Source of the DNA: Sipunculus nudus
Lineage: Eukaryota > Annelida > Sipuncula > Golfingiida > Sipunculidae
Direction of reading: 5' to 3'
Assembly (NCBI GenBank): GCA_026874595.1
Contig: CM049313.1
Span: 60,221,159-60,285,158 of the forward strand
DNA: 64,000 bases
Notes under the pieces: model-generated
Seen by the model: only the letters and a program-made list of their open reading frames with translations
What the model was told of the DNA's origin: nothing
Database searches by the model: none
Shown here: piece by piece, positions 1-12,800 of the stretch
Numbering within the stretch: position 1 is the first letter of the stretch
Layout of the letters: every line of letters starts with the position of its first letter
Program-made: the position numbers and the translations under genes

Positions 1-12
1 TGTCAGTAATGC
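1..12 (-). CDS. TPGS1: Tentative start of the last TPGS1 exon (runs off the window)
   Basis: On the minus strand a pyrimidine-rich tract (TTTCTCTTTATCTGCTTCTC) is followed by CAG at 15-13 and then GCATTACTGACA, read in phase 0 as A-L-L-T. Exon 7 of TPGS1 ends in phase 0 with AAVGK, and the human protein continues here with a similar short helix before its conserved C-terminal tail. Only four codons are visible, so this is an inference from splice-site quality and phase. Confidence 0.4.
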
Positions 13-1059
13 CTGGAGAAGCAGATAAAGAGAAATACACCATCACATACCAGTATATGTTATATATACTGTGGTTGCCTTATTGTTCCTGAGGAATTAA
101 AATTCCTGATTTTCACAAAACAGGAATTTTCACAAAAATATAAAATTAGAGGTCCCATCATTGAAGGCAAAGCTTTAGAATAAAATATGTATAAAAATAA
201 ATTGTGTATGTTCCAAGTGTTCACAAATGCCCTACCCCTGGTATTACCTGGGAACACCCTATAACACCATGGCAACCAGGTGAGGTTCCCTTGGCAATGA
301 TGCCATAGATGCTGCTCCGGATTTACCACAGAGCTGGTGATGCAGGACTGAAACATTACCCGGGTAAACCTGGTGACTGTTTCAGCCTTGCCCTCTCCCT
401 CGGCTTGGGGATACATAGCAGGAAAGACGTGCTGTGCTCCGTCTCCCTGAATCACATCGAGCCTTTGGTCTGGTCTTAGCTTTTGTTTTACAGGAGCTGA
501 GGATAAAGGGCCAGAGAATTATGGACAACTTGGTGTAGGTCTTCAGTAAGTCAGTATATATACTTTATGTAATCAAATTTAGTTCATGGATCCCTTGTTG
601 TATTTTACATGTATAGTTCTTTCTTAATAAATACTAGTGGCCAAATCTCTTCGTCATATAGTTCTAATTATCTGTTGTATGCATGGAGGAGAATTTGTAA
701 TTTCAGCCAAGCTACCATTAAATAATTATAGGAACACCCCATTTTGTAACACAAGATTGAATTTTTTAATAATATCACATCTTTCCAATTGTCTTTCCAA
801 TTTCCAATACTGTTTTTTTTATAGGATTTTGGGCACTAAATTAGAAATATTTAATTCACTTATAAATGGTTATACACTGTGTAGGTCTTTAGTTTTGTGA
901 GATCCTAAAAATGGAACCCTGGAAAAACACTAAAAAAAGTAAAATCACAAAATTTTAACCCAGCAAATATGAAACTAACTGCGGTATATACACTTACAGT
1001 GTGCATCAAGAAGTGAGCAGAGTGGCGCAAATTACAGTTTTACCATTGTGTAACAAAGC

Positions 1060-1580
1060 ACTGCAAACACGCATAACACTCGTTGTGTATCTGGTGACTG
1101 CTGACCTCATTAAGTATGCATGAATTTTGATGAGAAGGTAGTTCAGGTGAGAAACTCTATTGGTATATAATGTTTAATGAGTTTCATGAAAATCCATAGT
1201 TTTTTAGGTAAGTCACCAAGTTGCCTCCAAAGTGAGGTGACCTCAGACCTCATTAAATATGCATGGATTTTGCTGGAAATCAAACTTAGGCGAGATATTT
1301 TATTAATTAACATTTCTGATGAGAATGATTAAAATCCTTCATATTCTTCATAAGTTATCACGGCGACACCACAAATTAGCCTAGTGAACCCATGACCTTA
1401 TTGAATATGCATGGATATTGCCCATAACCAAACCTAAGCAAGATAATCTGTTGGTAAGTAGTTATTGTGAATTTTGAGAAAATCCATCAGAGCCCCAGTA
1501 AGTAAGCACAGTAACACTAGAAGTTAACAGATGGACGGACAGATGGACAGTTGATATACCATAATACTCCCTACATTTGA
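1060..1580. repeat. Dispersed repeat family E (partial copy)
   Basis: Contains gacctcattaaatatgcatg twice and a terminal segment GATATACCATAATACTCCC...GGCATATAA. These also occur at 23507-24135 and near 60530-60690. Non-coding, inside TPGS1 intron 7. Confidence 0.65.
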
Positions 1581-1842
1581 CAGGCATATAAAAACTTCAC
1601 AGCTTTATATAACACATAGTTTAAAAATCTCTCAAACTGCAGCTTTCTATTTTAAGCCTTTACAATGTTACCAGTGCTAATGAAGGTTTTTATTTACAAA
1701 TATATAAATCAAAGGGTATAAGTTTGCAGTTAATAGTAAAGATGCATTACTTGCTGGTGCAGGGCATATCCTTAATTCCACTTTTACTGGGTATGTTTAT
1801 TTACACTGTATCTATGAACACATTCAGTACATATAAAATTAC

Positions 1843-3174
1843 CTTTCCAACTGCTGCAAAGAGCTTATCTGGTCCCAACATGTGTCCTGCTTCAAGGAGT
1901 CTGCAATATAAACAAAAGATACAATGTTGATTAACATGTGATTATACACATGTTAACAGGGTTGACTTTAAATTCTAAATAAAGACTTGCAATATACATT
2001 TACATCTGATACAGTTAAATTTCAAAATTACAACCACCAAAGATACCTCAATAATGATGTGGCATTTTTGAGGTGGTCAACTAAGCGAGGTCTTATATAC
2101 ATGATGGTCGTTAGGTTAGATTTTACCATATAACAGTTATTACTTAACATGAAGCTGAGGATATCCACTATTCTTGCAACAGTTAAGTTAAAAGTAGTAT
2201 ATTATTATATTTTGTAAAAAAATATGTAAACAAATATTATTTTTTTCTTTTTTATTCTTTTATTATTTATTTTATTATTAACTAATTATTTAATATTTAT
2301 ACTAAATCACAGCAAACATATTCAGATTATTTCTATGCTGGTTCACCTATGATCTGTTTCATTCATGTTTCAACTCAATTCTAAAATTTGTAGGAAACAG
2401 CAATAAACTTACGACAAGGGTGTACTAGATGATGTAGATACAGCATCCAGAAACTGGTGCACTACAGCGTCACATACATTTTTGTCTGCCTTGTTGTTTT
2501 TATTTATATCCAGGAGGTCATATAATCCCTCTGACTGGTTTAAAAAATCTGAAAAATTAAAATAAAATAACATACATGCAGGATAGGTAACTACGGTGGC
2601 TCGTATAGGACATGCACAAAATTATTTTTATCTCGTTCCCACGAGATAGTATCTCGTTCCCACGCATTAGTATCTCGTGGCCACGCGATAATTATCTCGT
2701 TCCCACGCGTTAGTATCTCGTGGCCACGCGATAATTATCTCGTTCCCACGCGTTAGTATCTCGTTCCCACGCGTTAGTATCTCGTGGCCACGTGATAATT
2801 ATCTCGTTCCCACGCGTTAGTATCTCGTGGCCACGCGATAATTATCGCGTGGGAATGAGATAAATGTAGATAGATAATACAGTAAGGCCTACATCTTAAA
2901 TCCTTGAGGCATGCTTCTATACACTGGATGAAGACTATGGTCAATTATTTGCATGATTTTAGAGCGGACTTAATATGCTGAGACCTGAAATGATACAACG
3001 GGCACTCATACAACACTCGTGGGCCATGTTTGTCTGGAGAATTTGTGAGCCGGGAAAGGGGGGGGGGGCCTAGTTCGGGTAAAATATTTTTCATAATAAA
3101 TGTTCATAATATAAATCACCATTGGCGGCGAAACCAAATTTTCATTGGGGGCCCAAAAGTTTACCCAAATAGTA

Positions 3175-3261
<87 letters not shown>

Positions 3262-3274
3262 ATGTATATATATA

Positions 3275-3305
<31 letters not shown>

Positions 3306-3368
3306 ATATATTCTAGTGTATATATTATATAAATATATTATATATACATATATATTATATATATATTA

Positions 3369-3419
<51 letters not shown>

Positions 3420-3740
3420 AATAAGGGCCATAGCCTGACACAAATGGCAGGGGGGATTTGATGGGGTAATCCCCGACGGGGGGTGGGGGGGCGGGTGGTT
3501 GGGAGGGGGTCTCACCCTCCCAAGGTTTTGAAAATTTTGAAAAACCCTATGGGTACTACTGCATTCTGGTGCATTTTATTGGTCAATGCTTATTAAATAA
3601 AACAGTACCTCCTTGTAGGGAGATTATTTGTTATTTGTCTGGCAATGGATTCATTTTCACACAGAATATCAACTTTTTTCACCGCAAATCCCGGAGTCTG
3701 CGGCCGTGTATATGTGGTACTCCAAGTACTGAGCCGAAGA

Positions 3741-3828
<88 letters not shown>

Positions 3829-6800
3829 GTGAGGGTGCAAATACCCAATAATAATAGAGTGGATGTTTTTATATCCATCATTATGTTGGGGCCCCCCCCC
3901 CCCCCAAAAAAAAAAAAAAATTCCACCCAGTCATAATGAAGTGGCATGGCTGAGACCTTTTGTTGTAAGCTTCTCCCTTGAGACATAACACAAACCGACA
4001 TGTTGTTTACCCTGTTCGGTATACCCGAAATTAAATAACCCCAACCCTAGTCCTAAAAAAATAAGATTTTCTGGGAAGGTAAAATACAAACAAGTGTTTC
4101 AGTTTAATTCATGTTTGGTACACAAGGGTTTATATCACCCTTACCCTAAAACAAACTCAATACAGTTTTCCATGAACAAATTAAAATGGGCTAGTTGAAC
4201 CAACGCAATGAAATGGTTAACCAACGCAATGAAAACTGCTGAAATTTACCTCTAAGCATTCGGCGCAAACACACATACAACGAAATACATACAAACAATT
4301 TAAGCTGCATCGACGCTCGATATAAAACAGACCACAGACATTCTAGTCCAAATGAGGGCTAAAGCTATAGCATGGCATACTAACGCGTGGCCACGCGATA
4401 CTAACGTGTGGGAACGAGATAATTATCGCGTGGGAACGAGATACTATCGCGTGGGAACGAGATAATTATCGCGTGGCCACGAGATACTATCTCGTGGGAA
4501 CGAGATAATTATCGCGTGGCCACGAGATACTATCTCGTGGGAACGAGATAATTATCGCGTGGCCACGAGATACTATCTCGTGGGAACGAGATAATTATCG
4601 CGTGGGAACGAGATACTATCTCGTGGGAACGAGATAATTATCGCGTGGCCACGAGATACTATCGCGTGGGAACGAGATAAAAAATAATTTTGTGCATGTC
4701 CTATACGAGCCACCGTAGGTAACCGGGTTGAGCAAGAAAACTAAATGTACACCAGGTACAGGTACTCTTATGTTGTTTCATTCAAATCTCTACAACCAAT
4801 CACGGTAAAATATACATTACAGTAGAACCATAAATATCCGAATACTTTGGGGGACATACAACTTGTTCGGATAATTGAGGTTATGGATATGTGAGGTCAG
4901 ACATTTAGTGCATTGGGCATATCATTATCAACGTTCCATTGATATGCTAAACCTGGCTTGCAGTAATGTCATATCATCAGAGCATTTTTAATTATCCTTA
5001 ATCCTATTATCCTTTCAAAAGCAGCAAAACATTTAATCGAGGTAAATTTCAATTAGATACTTTAAATTTCAGAAAAACAAATTTTCGGAAAGAAGAGATA
5101 TGGAAATTCAAGGTTCTACTGTATCTTGTTAGAAATTATACTGTTAAGATGACTGATAAACAATAATTTATGAGAACTCAAAGAGTTCCTACCAGGATCC
5201 TCTCCTCCTGCATCCAGTTTGTGCTGCCACCTGTTATGATAAAAAGGAATTACTGATACTCATCAGCAAAAGAACTGGATATTAATTGTAAAACACTCAT
5301 CTTACCTGATACTGGTACCTAAAATTTGACTTGATTATGTAGACTTGTTCAAGGTCTAAAAGTCATCAAAGTACAATTCTGAGTAACCACTGGGGGGCTC
5401 AGTCATTTAACTTTCCACCTTGGCACAGCCATTATGTTTGATACATTTTATCTGACAAATATATTACCTTGTAACACAAAGCAGGTGAACACACCAGATC
5501 TGAACACATTGTACGTAACAACCTCATGGTCTCGACACTGAATTTTCTTCAACAGTTTTTCTGTAACGCCACTGGGAAAATCCCTGTAATGATAATACAA
5601 GAAGTGAGTTTCACTGAGATACAAAATTTAAAGGCAATTATGTTAAGTTCTTAACTAGATGATTCTCTCAAACTACAATGCCATATGTGACAACAAGTCT
5701 AATAAATATACTGACACTGACAGTGTAATTAAATATCAATAATTATTATGTGTTACACAGATCAGAGAAATGTGACTAAATTCATGATTTCAAAATTAAA
5801 AGGTGAAATCTATCTACTTGAATGATAATTTGAGTGACCACACTGAAGCTTTAAATCTTCAAAGTTCTCTTTAAACTAATATTCAATTAAACTTAAATCA
5901 TGAGGGACACATTACAAGTTACAAGGAAACTTTTGGAGTATCAAATACTGGTACATATAGGAGTAAACCTAGGCTTCTTTGTTACATAATATTATGGAGT
6001 GCACACACTGTCTTCACACATCAACAGTATCTAAAACACATAAATCACGTATTTCTTTTTTCACACTTGAGCTGTAGACAGCAAATGAAAGACAATTATT
6101 ATGCTTTATTTTGTGGAAGATCTATATTGCTTTATTTTGTTCAAGAGGATATGAAAACAGCCCTGGTACAGCCGTATATTAACTCTTCTCCTCACATACA
6201 AATAAATATTGTACATAAGAAGATTATATATTTAACCTGATTGAACGGCCTATCAAGGGCCTTGTTTGTAATAAAAAGTAAAGCTCTTTCCAGCGTGCAA
6301 CACCTAGGAGAAGGTACCATGCCAGCTGTGTTACATGCCTCACACACAGCTCAGAGAGTGCTCTTTTGTTTCTTACTAACTCTCAGGTACATTTCATGCA
6401 AAAGGAAAAACTTTCTCACACATCATGCATTCAGTTACAAACAGGTTACATGTTTGACAATGACCAACACACAGTACACTTAAAACAACAAAACCACATA
6501 TACATATTTATCCATATACCAAAGTGTTTTAAACCCTTTTAATGGTTAAAGTGGAAAATTTGCTGGACTAATGTTTACAGCTGGTTTTACCTTCACAAAA
6601 GGTTCATTGTTGAATGTACTGAATGTGTTCAGTATGTAGGAGGTAAAACTGATTATGATAAAAGATTGGAATTAAAGGAAGAGGGGTACCATTATAATAC
6701 AATAGGTATCTTTAAGTATCAAAGTGTGATAACAGTTAAGTGTGGATGATGCTGCGCCAATATACAAGCCCCATTGCACAAGACAGATCAGAGGGTTCAC

Positions 6801-9800
6801 CAGTGACAAGTTGTGTAACAATAATCATTCACACAAAGGGGTCCATGTCAGTGGTACCTGATTAAATAAGATCTGAAATGATGTAGGTTTTTATCTGGGC
6901 TGAAATGTAGTCATAAAGCATTTACATCAGCTGTTAAACAAACAAAGTATATTCAATGTAAATAATAATTTATTAATATCTGAAAGAGTTATGACAATAT
7001 ATGACAATAATTATTAAGTTAGCTCAGATCTGCTTATTGGACATTTGGTCTCAAGAATTTCCTAATACTTTATATATGTATATGTCTATTCAATGAATAT
7101 TTCTCATGTTTTCCATATGTTTCATAACAGATCATTTTTTTTCTGTGTCTTTCATTTATAATCAACATGTACATATTTGAAATAATCTAGAAATCTTCAT
7201 GTAGTAAATGTACAAGTTACAAAAATACTTTGTTTTATTCCACATACTGATTATGATAATTAATAACACAACATTAACTTACTTGCACAGTGTCTGTAGA
7301 AGTTCTGTATATACATTGCCTGTTAAGCCTTTAATTGATTTGGTAACTGAAAATGAATTCAGTATATAATATATGTGTACATGTGTTAACAAATTGCCAC
7401 ACATAAAACAATACTGAAAGTAATGTTCTCATTTTGAAGAATTATTGTATGACATCACTGGGAATACATACACACTATTTCCTGAGACAAATATTTCAGT
7501 ATAATTTACTTTCTTGTATATCTTTATGTGATACTTAATATTCATGTAAGAAAACTGACATAATATAAACCAAACACTAAGAAATCATATTGTGACATTA
7601 TATACACAAGAAAGCCTGGGTACTGGAGAGACCAAATGAGAGCCCATTAGGATCAAGATCTACTGGCACAGATATAATTTACGCGTCAAAAGTATATAAC
7701 TTAAACTTTTAATCAAAGTTTTATGGACACACCAACAATAACTATCTATATTATACCAAAATCCCATTCATTAGCATGTATGATAGTAACTTATTAGTGG
7801 AATACTGGTATATAAAACAAGGACCCATGGGTCACAGCGCTCAGCTTAAGTTTGAAATTTTTGCAAATGCAAAATATTCTATTTTAATGTTTTTCATTTA
7901 TATAAGCATATGAGAAGCTAAGAGGAAAGAGGCTCTCCTACTTGGTTATAGTAAAGTTCTAAATATATGATTGCAAACTAATACTCTGACAAGACTGTCA
8001 AGAAGAAAAACAGTAAAAGTTTTGAGATAGTGTGATGCATATGAAAAATGTACAGATGCACAGGCCAGTTGACAGAATGGACTAATACCTTTATTTCATT
8101 TTTAAGGGAATAATGCATTTAAGTTTATATATAAGCCTATTATTTAAGCATATCCACTTTTACCATTAAAATAGTTTTTATCTGATTGATTTTTTTATTT
8201 ACAATTTTTATAAATTTGTATTAAAAAACACTGAAAATATAAGTTAAAATATTAGAATTCTAAGTTGCAATCATTATATATCCAGAGTGTAGCTCATATT
8301 GGGTCATATTATGCATACACATATATTTTTATCATTTTTAAATCACAAATGTTTAAACTGAATTTAAAAGAAAATATTGCCACAACATGGCATCTACAAG
8401 ATTATTCCTTTAATCACTGTTAAAAAGTTTTGCACATTGGAGTTTTCAGTACATGCTTAATCTTATTCAATGAAATAAAATAAAAGATTCAGTAAATTTG
8501 GTAAAACTAGATGTGTCGGAACGACACGAATGCCCCCGCCTGGGGCAAATTAGAAACATTTGTTAAATTTTGTAAAATTTTTTAAGTTCAGGAAGTGTTG
8601 TATGGTCAAAAGTAGGTCAACAAGGGCAAAATGCAAACTCGATCTGTAAAGGGTCATTATCAAGCAACACACAAAAAATCAGGCCAGTATCTGCAGGCAT
8701 TGTGAAAAAAAGTCCATATATGTGCATTTTTCATGAAAATTTCTGTCTTTCATGAAATTTTCTATGTTCAGGATCTGTCATATGGTGAAAAATAGGTTAA
8801 CTGGGACGAAACGTGAACTAAACCTGTAAGTGGTCATTATGCGCCCACAGACCAAACATTAGGCTAGTATCTGTAAGCATTGTATTGCGAAACTAGAATA
8901 TTAGCAAAAGTTGATAATCATTTATAAATTTAAATTGGAAAGGTATATACCATGTTTCATAACAATCCACCAAATGCTTCCTGAGAAATAAGCTCCCAAG
9001 TTTTTTTCTATACTAAGCTCTGTGATATTGAAAAGTAGGTCAAGATCACCCATCTTTGAACTTGACCAAGATTTTGTAAATATAATGCAATAGCACTGAA
9101 GAAATGAAGTTCCTGTGTTGAATACCTTTAGAGATATCCTGCACAAAAGGCCAAAATTGAAAAAATCAGATAAAATTTCATTAAAAATCAGAAATTGCAT
9201 GTGGCGCCACCAAAATTGTGCAGCACATACAGACCATCAGTCCCAATGATCATAGTAAGTTTTGTGAAATTCCACACAATGGTTCCTGAGATATAAACTT
9301 CTGAGTGTTTTTCTATAATCAGCTCTAAAATGTAGAAAAATGGGTCAAGGTCACCCATCTTCGAACTTGACCAAGATTTTATCAATATACATCTTCACTG
9401 ATGAAATAAAATTCCAACGGTGAATCCTTTTAGAGATATCCCGCTCACAAGGTAAAAGTAAACAGACGCGGAACGGACGGACGGACAGACAGATCGACAG
9501 ACGGACAGCTTGGGTGACAACAATAGCCCATCAGCCTATGAGCTGAGGGCTAAAAACGGCTGTACATGTGTATTTGTCATGAAAATTTCTATTTTTCATG
9601 AATTTTTCTAAGTTTAGGAGCCGTAAAACGGTCAAAAGTAGGTCAACCGGGACGAAACGCGAACTCTATCTGTAACTGGTCATTATCTGCCCACACACTA
9701 AAAATCAGGCCAATATCTGCAGGCATTGCGAAAAAAAGTCCGTACATGTGTATTTGTCAATAAAATTTCTATTTTTCATGAAATTTTCTAAGTTTAGGAG

Positions 9801-12800
9801 CCGTAAAACGGTCAAAAGAAGGTCAACCGGGACGAAACGCGAACTCGATCTGTAACTGGTCATTATCTGCCCACACACCAAAAAATCAGGCCAATATCTG
9901 CAGGCATTGCGAAAATAAGTCCGTACATGTGTATTTGTCATGAAAATTTCTATTTTTCATGAAATTTTCTAAGTTTAGGAGCCGTAAAATGGTCAAAAGT
10001 AGGTCAACCGGGACGAAATGCGAACTCGATCTGTAACTGGTCATTATCTGCCCACACACCAAAAATCAGGCCAATATCTGCAGGCATTACAAAAAAAGTC
10101 CGTACAACTGTTTGATTTCGGAATGACGGAATGAAGGACTGACGGACATGGGTAAAACTATATGCCCCGGCCACTTTGTGGAGGGGGCATAATAAAAACA
10201 TCTTTTCAAATAAAGTATACACACTGTTGGTTAAATGAGGGACAAACAATATCATTATGCTAATAACAATCTAAGCTATAATTTATTACTGGAATTAATA
10301 ATCAATTTCACACCTGGTGAAGTTTTTACTCTTCTCAAGTAAGGAATTACTTATCTGATGAACATCCACACTTTCATAGCAATACACCACTTTGTGGACA
10401 CAATTAAATGTGCACTTTAATCATTGTAACCCTGGTGATAAATACAAAATCTCAACTGTAGCACTGCATAGCCAAGAATAAAATGAAATACAGAAAATTA
10501 TAACATTCATCTAGTTAATGCACCATCTGAGGGGGGGGGGGTGCAGGGCAGAGGGGAAGCCTGCTAGTAGTGGCCAAGCTGAGCCAAGGCAAGCTGCCTG
10601 GGATGGGTTACATATTGCAAGTGAAGGCTGTACTACTAGGTGGGCTAGATGTAAACAACACTTGACATGGTGTATGAAAACTTGAATAGAAGGTTCTCTT
10701 TTCAATCAATTCCTTTGAAATTTCAGATTTTAAAAGATTAAATCCTTATGTATATATGCTGTGAAAATTAAATCAACAATGTTTACAGAGAAAAAACATG
10801 CCATTGCCAAAGTTGGACAAAATTTAAGGTATTAATTTTTTATTTATGCTAATAACTTGAAAAATTTGCAAAATTCCGATCTAATTTTGGGTAAATAATT
10901 GAATCTTGTATATTCCTGAAAAAAAAGTCTCCAGCTTCAGCAATTCTCATCTTAGGTGAGTAAATATATTTCTTGATTTTTTAAAAAGTGCATTATGTTT
11001 GGGCCTATAACTTAAAAAAATACGCAATACTGACATTATTTCTGGCATGTGCATAGCGAATGTATAGAAAAATATGTATATTATATATGATCAAAGTCAG
11101 ATCAGTGGTTTTGATATTAGGCATTCTTAAAGTGTAACGATGGGTTTTTAATGGAAAAATGACGTTTTTTATTAATATGTCAAAGGAATTAAGTCCGTGT
11201 GACCAAATTCTTGGCATGATAGGGGATTTTGGAGACATCTAACTGTACGCAAAATTTAAGGAACTTAGAGCTGAAGCTCGGGAGCTGAGCTCTAGCAAAC
11301 TGCATAACACTAGCTTGATGTAAAGAATATGTGACATGGTGCTTGAAAACTTGAATAAAATCTACAGTTTTTGATCAACTGGTTTCAAATTTTTTGTGTT
11401 AATAGTTGAAATGCTAACAAAAACATGCTTTGAAAATTAAATCCACAGCAGTCACAGGAAAAAAACGTGCCATGGTCAAAGTTGGGCAAAATTTAAGGTA
11501 CCAATTTTTTATTTTTGCTAATATTTTAAAAAATTTTAAAGATTGTGATATAATTTTGGGTATACAATTCAATTTTGAGTAATAAAAGTAATATTTTTGG
11601 AAAAAAAGTGCTCGGCTTTAACAAGTTTTGTGTCAAGTGATCAAATTTCTTTCCTTATTTATTAAATGCATTATGTTTGGGCCCATAACTTTTTTAAATT
11701 ATAAAATACAGACCTAATTTCTGGCATGTACATAGGAACTACATAGTGGATTATTTATGGTAAATATGAGGAAAAACAGATGAGTGGTTTTGATATTAGG
11801 CAGTCATGAAGTGTGAAAATAGGTTTAAAAAAAAAATTGAGGTTTTTCCTTAATTTCTCAAAGGAACGAAGTCGCAAAGACCCAATTTTCGGCTTGGTAG
11901 GAGATCTTGGGGACATCTAACATTATGCTGAATTTTGGATTCCTAGGTCTTACGGTTTCAAAATGTGCCACATCTACGGACGGACGGACAGACGGACGGT
12001 CGATGGACAATGGACCACGACTATAGCTCAGATGACTTATAGTCAGCTGAGCTAAAAATGCATGTGGTAAAAAATATGATTTCCCTGAAACTGTTTAACA
12101 GTTACCCAGGCATTAATTTGTCTGGTTAGCAATCCAGGCATCATGACGGTATTATAACATCACTGGACACCTGCCCATGTCATATATTTGAAATGTCACA
12201 GGATATAGTTTATTTCATGTAACAGATAAATATGTGACATATGTCACAATGTGACTACTTACCTCGACTCAGTGACAAAATATCATATGCTATCCTGCAG
12301 TTGGATTCAAATGCAGGTCTTGTGTGATGAGTCAGACACAGCTGTTGTGCAGACTTGGCAATTCTATTGGTTTTCTCATTCAGTGTCTCAAAACTGTAAA
12401 AAAAATTAATACAGATGAGAAAATAAATATATGAATCACAGAAATCTGGCTTGAATGATCATGGCACTTAAAGATAATGCTGAATTGCAGAATGTGCAAA
12501 ACATTTCTATGATGCAAAAATATTTTACTGTGTGAATAAGATAAGTCCTTGTGTATTATAGTATTTATTTTTTATGGTATCATTTTTAAAGGATTCATTG
12601 ATTTGTTGAATATATTTTTTTTATACTGACATTTTGTAAAAGGCAAGCAGAAATACCTTATGGATCTGACATGCTTTGCATTTATTTTCACTGCTGACAT
12701 TAATACAGGTTTGCCTTTCCACAGAAAATTTGCCTTTCCACAAATGGTGCATCCTACCATCATATCAAACTTTCAGTCACTCTTAGCTCTGTGTAAACCT

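Larger units (their letters stand above)
2592..4717. mobile_element. Foldback element with tandem-array inverted arms
   Basis: The left end TACGGTGGCTCGTATAGGAC (from 2592) is repeated as its reverse complement ending at 4717, and GGTAAC flanks both sides (2586-2591, 4718-4723). Inside each end is an array of near-palindromic units such as TATCTCGTGGCCACGAGATA and ATCTCGTTCCCACGCG (about 2631-2860 and 4381-4680), in opposite orientation. The core between them is non-coding and holds long (TA)n runs. It lies in TPGS1 intron 5. No transposase is present, so it is non-autonomous; the superfamily is unknown to me. Confidence 0.85.

Noticed and set aside
60..455. 131-codon minus-strand frame at the left edge
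   Set aside because: No recognisable domain, an odd composition, and it overlaps what should be TPGS1 intron 7; it could be part of a repeat.
494..549. Plus-strand segment after TTTTACAG reading AEDKGPENYGQLGVGLQ then TAA, with AATAAA at 626
   Set aside because: Looks like a last exon, but no upstream exon can be joined to it in frame here and it would lie inside a TPGS1 intron. Too short to support.
2631..2860. Regular repeats resembling a CRISPR array
   Set aside because: There are no unique spacers, the units are palindromic, the genome is eukaryotic, and a reverse-complement array sits at the other end of the same element.
3030..3851. Several overlapping frames rich in Y and I
   Set aside because: They are readings of (TA)n and (TG)n microsatellites on both strands.
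5192..5234. Minus-strand segment with splice-like ends reading GGSTNWMQEERIL between TPGS1 exons 5 and 6
   Set aside because: Joining exon 5 straight to 2548-2413 gives FVLQDFLNQSEGLYDLL, which matches the human protein; including the segment breaks that match.
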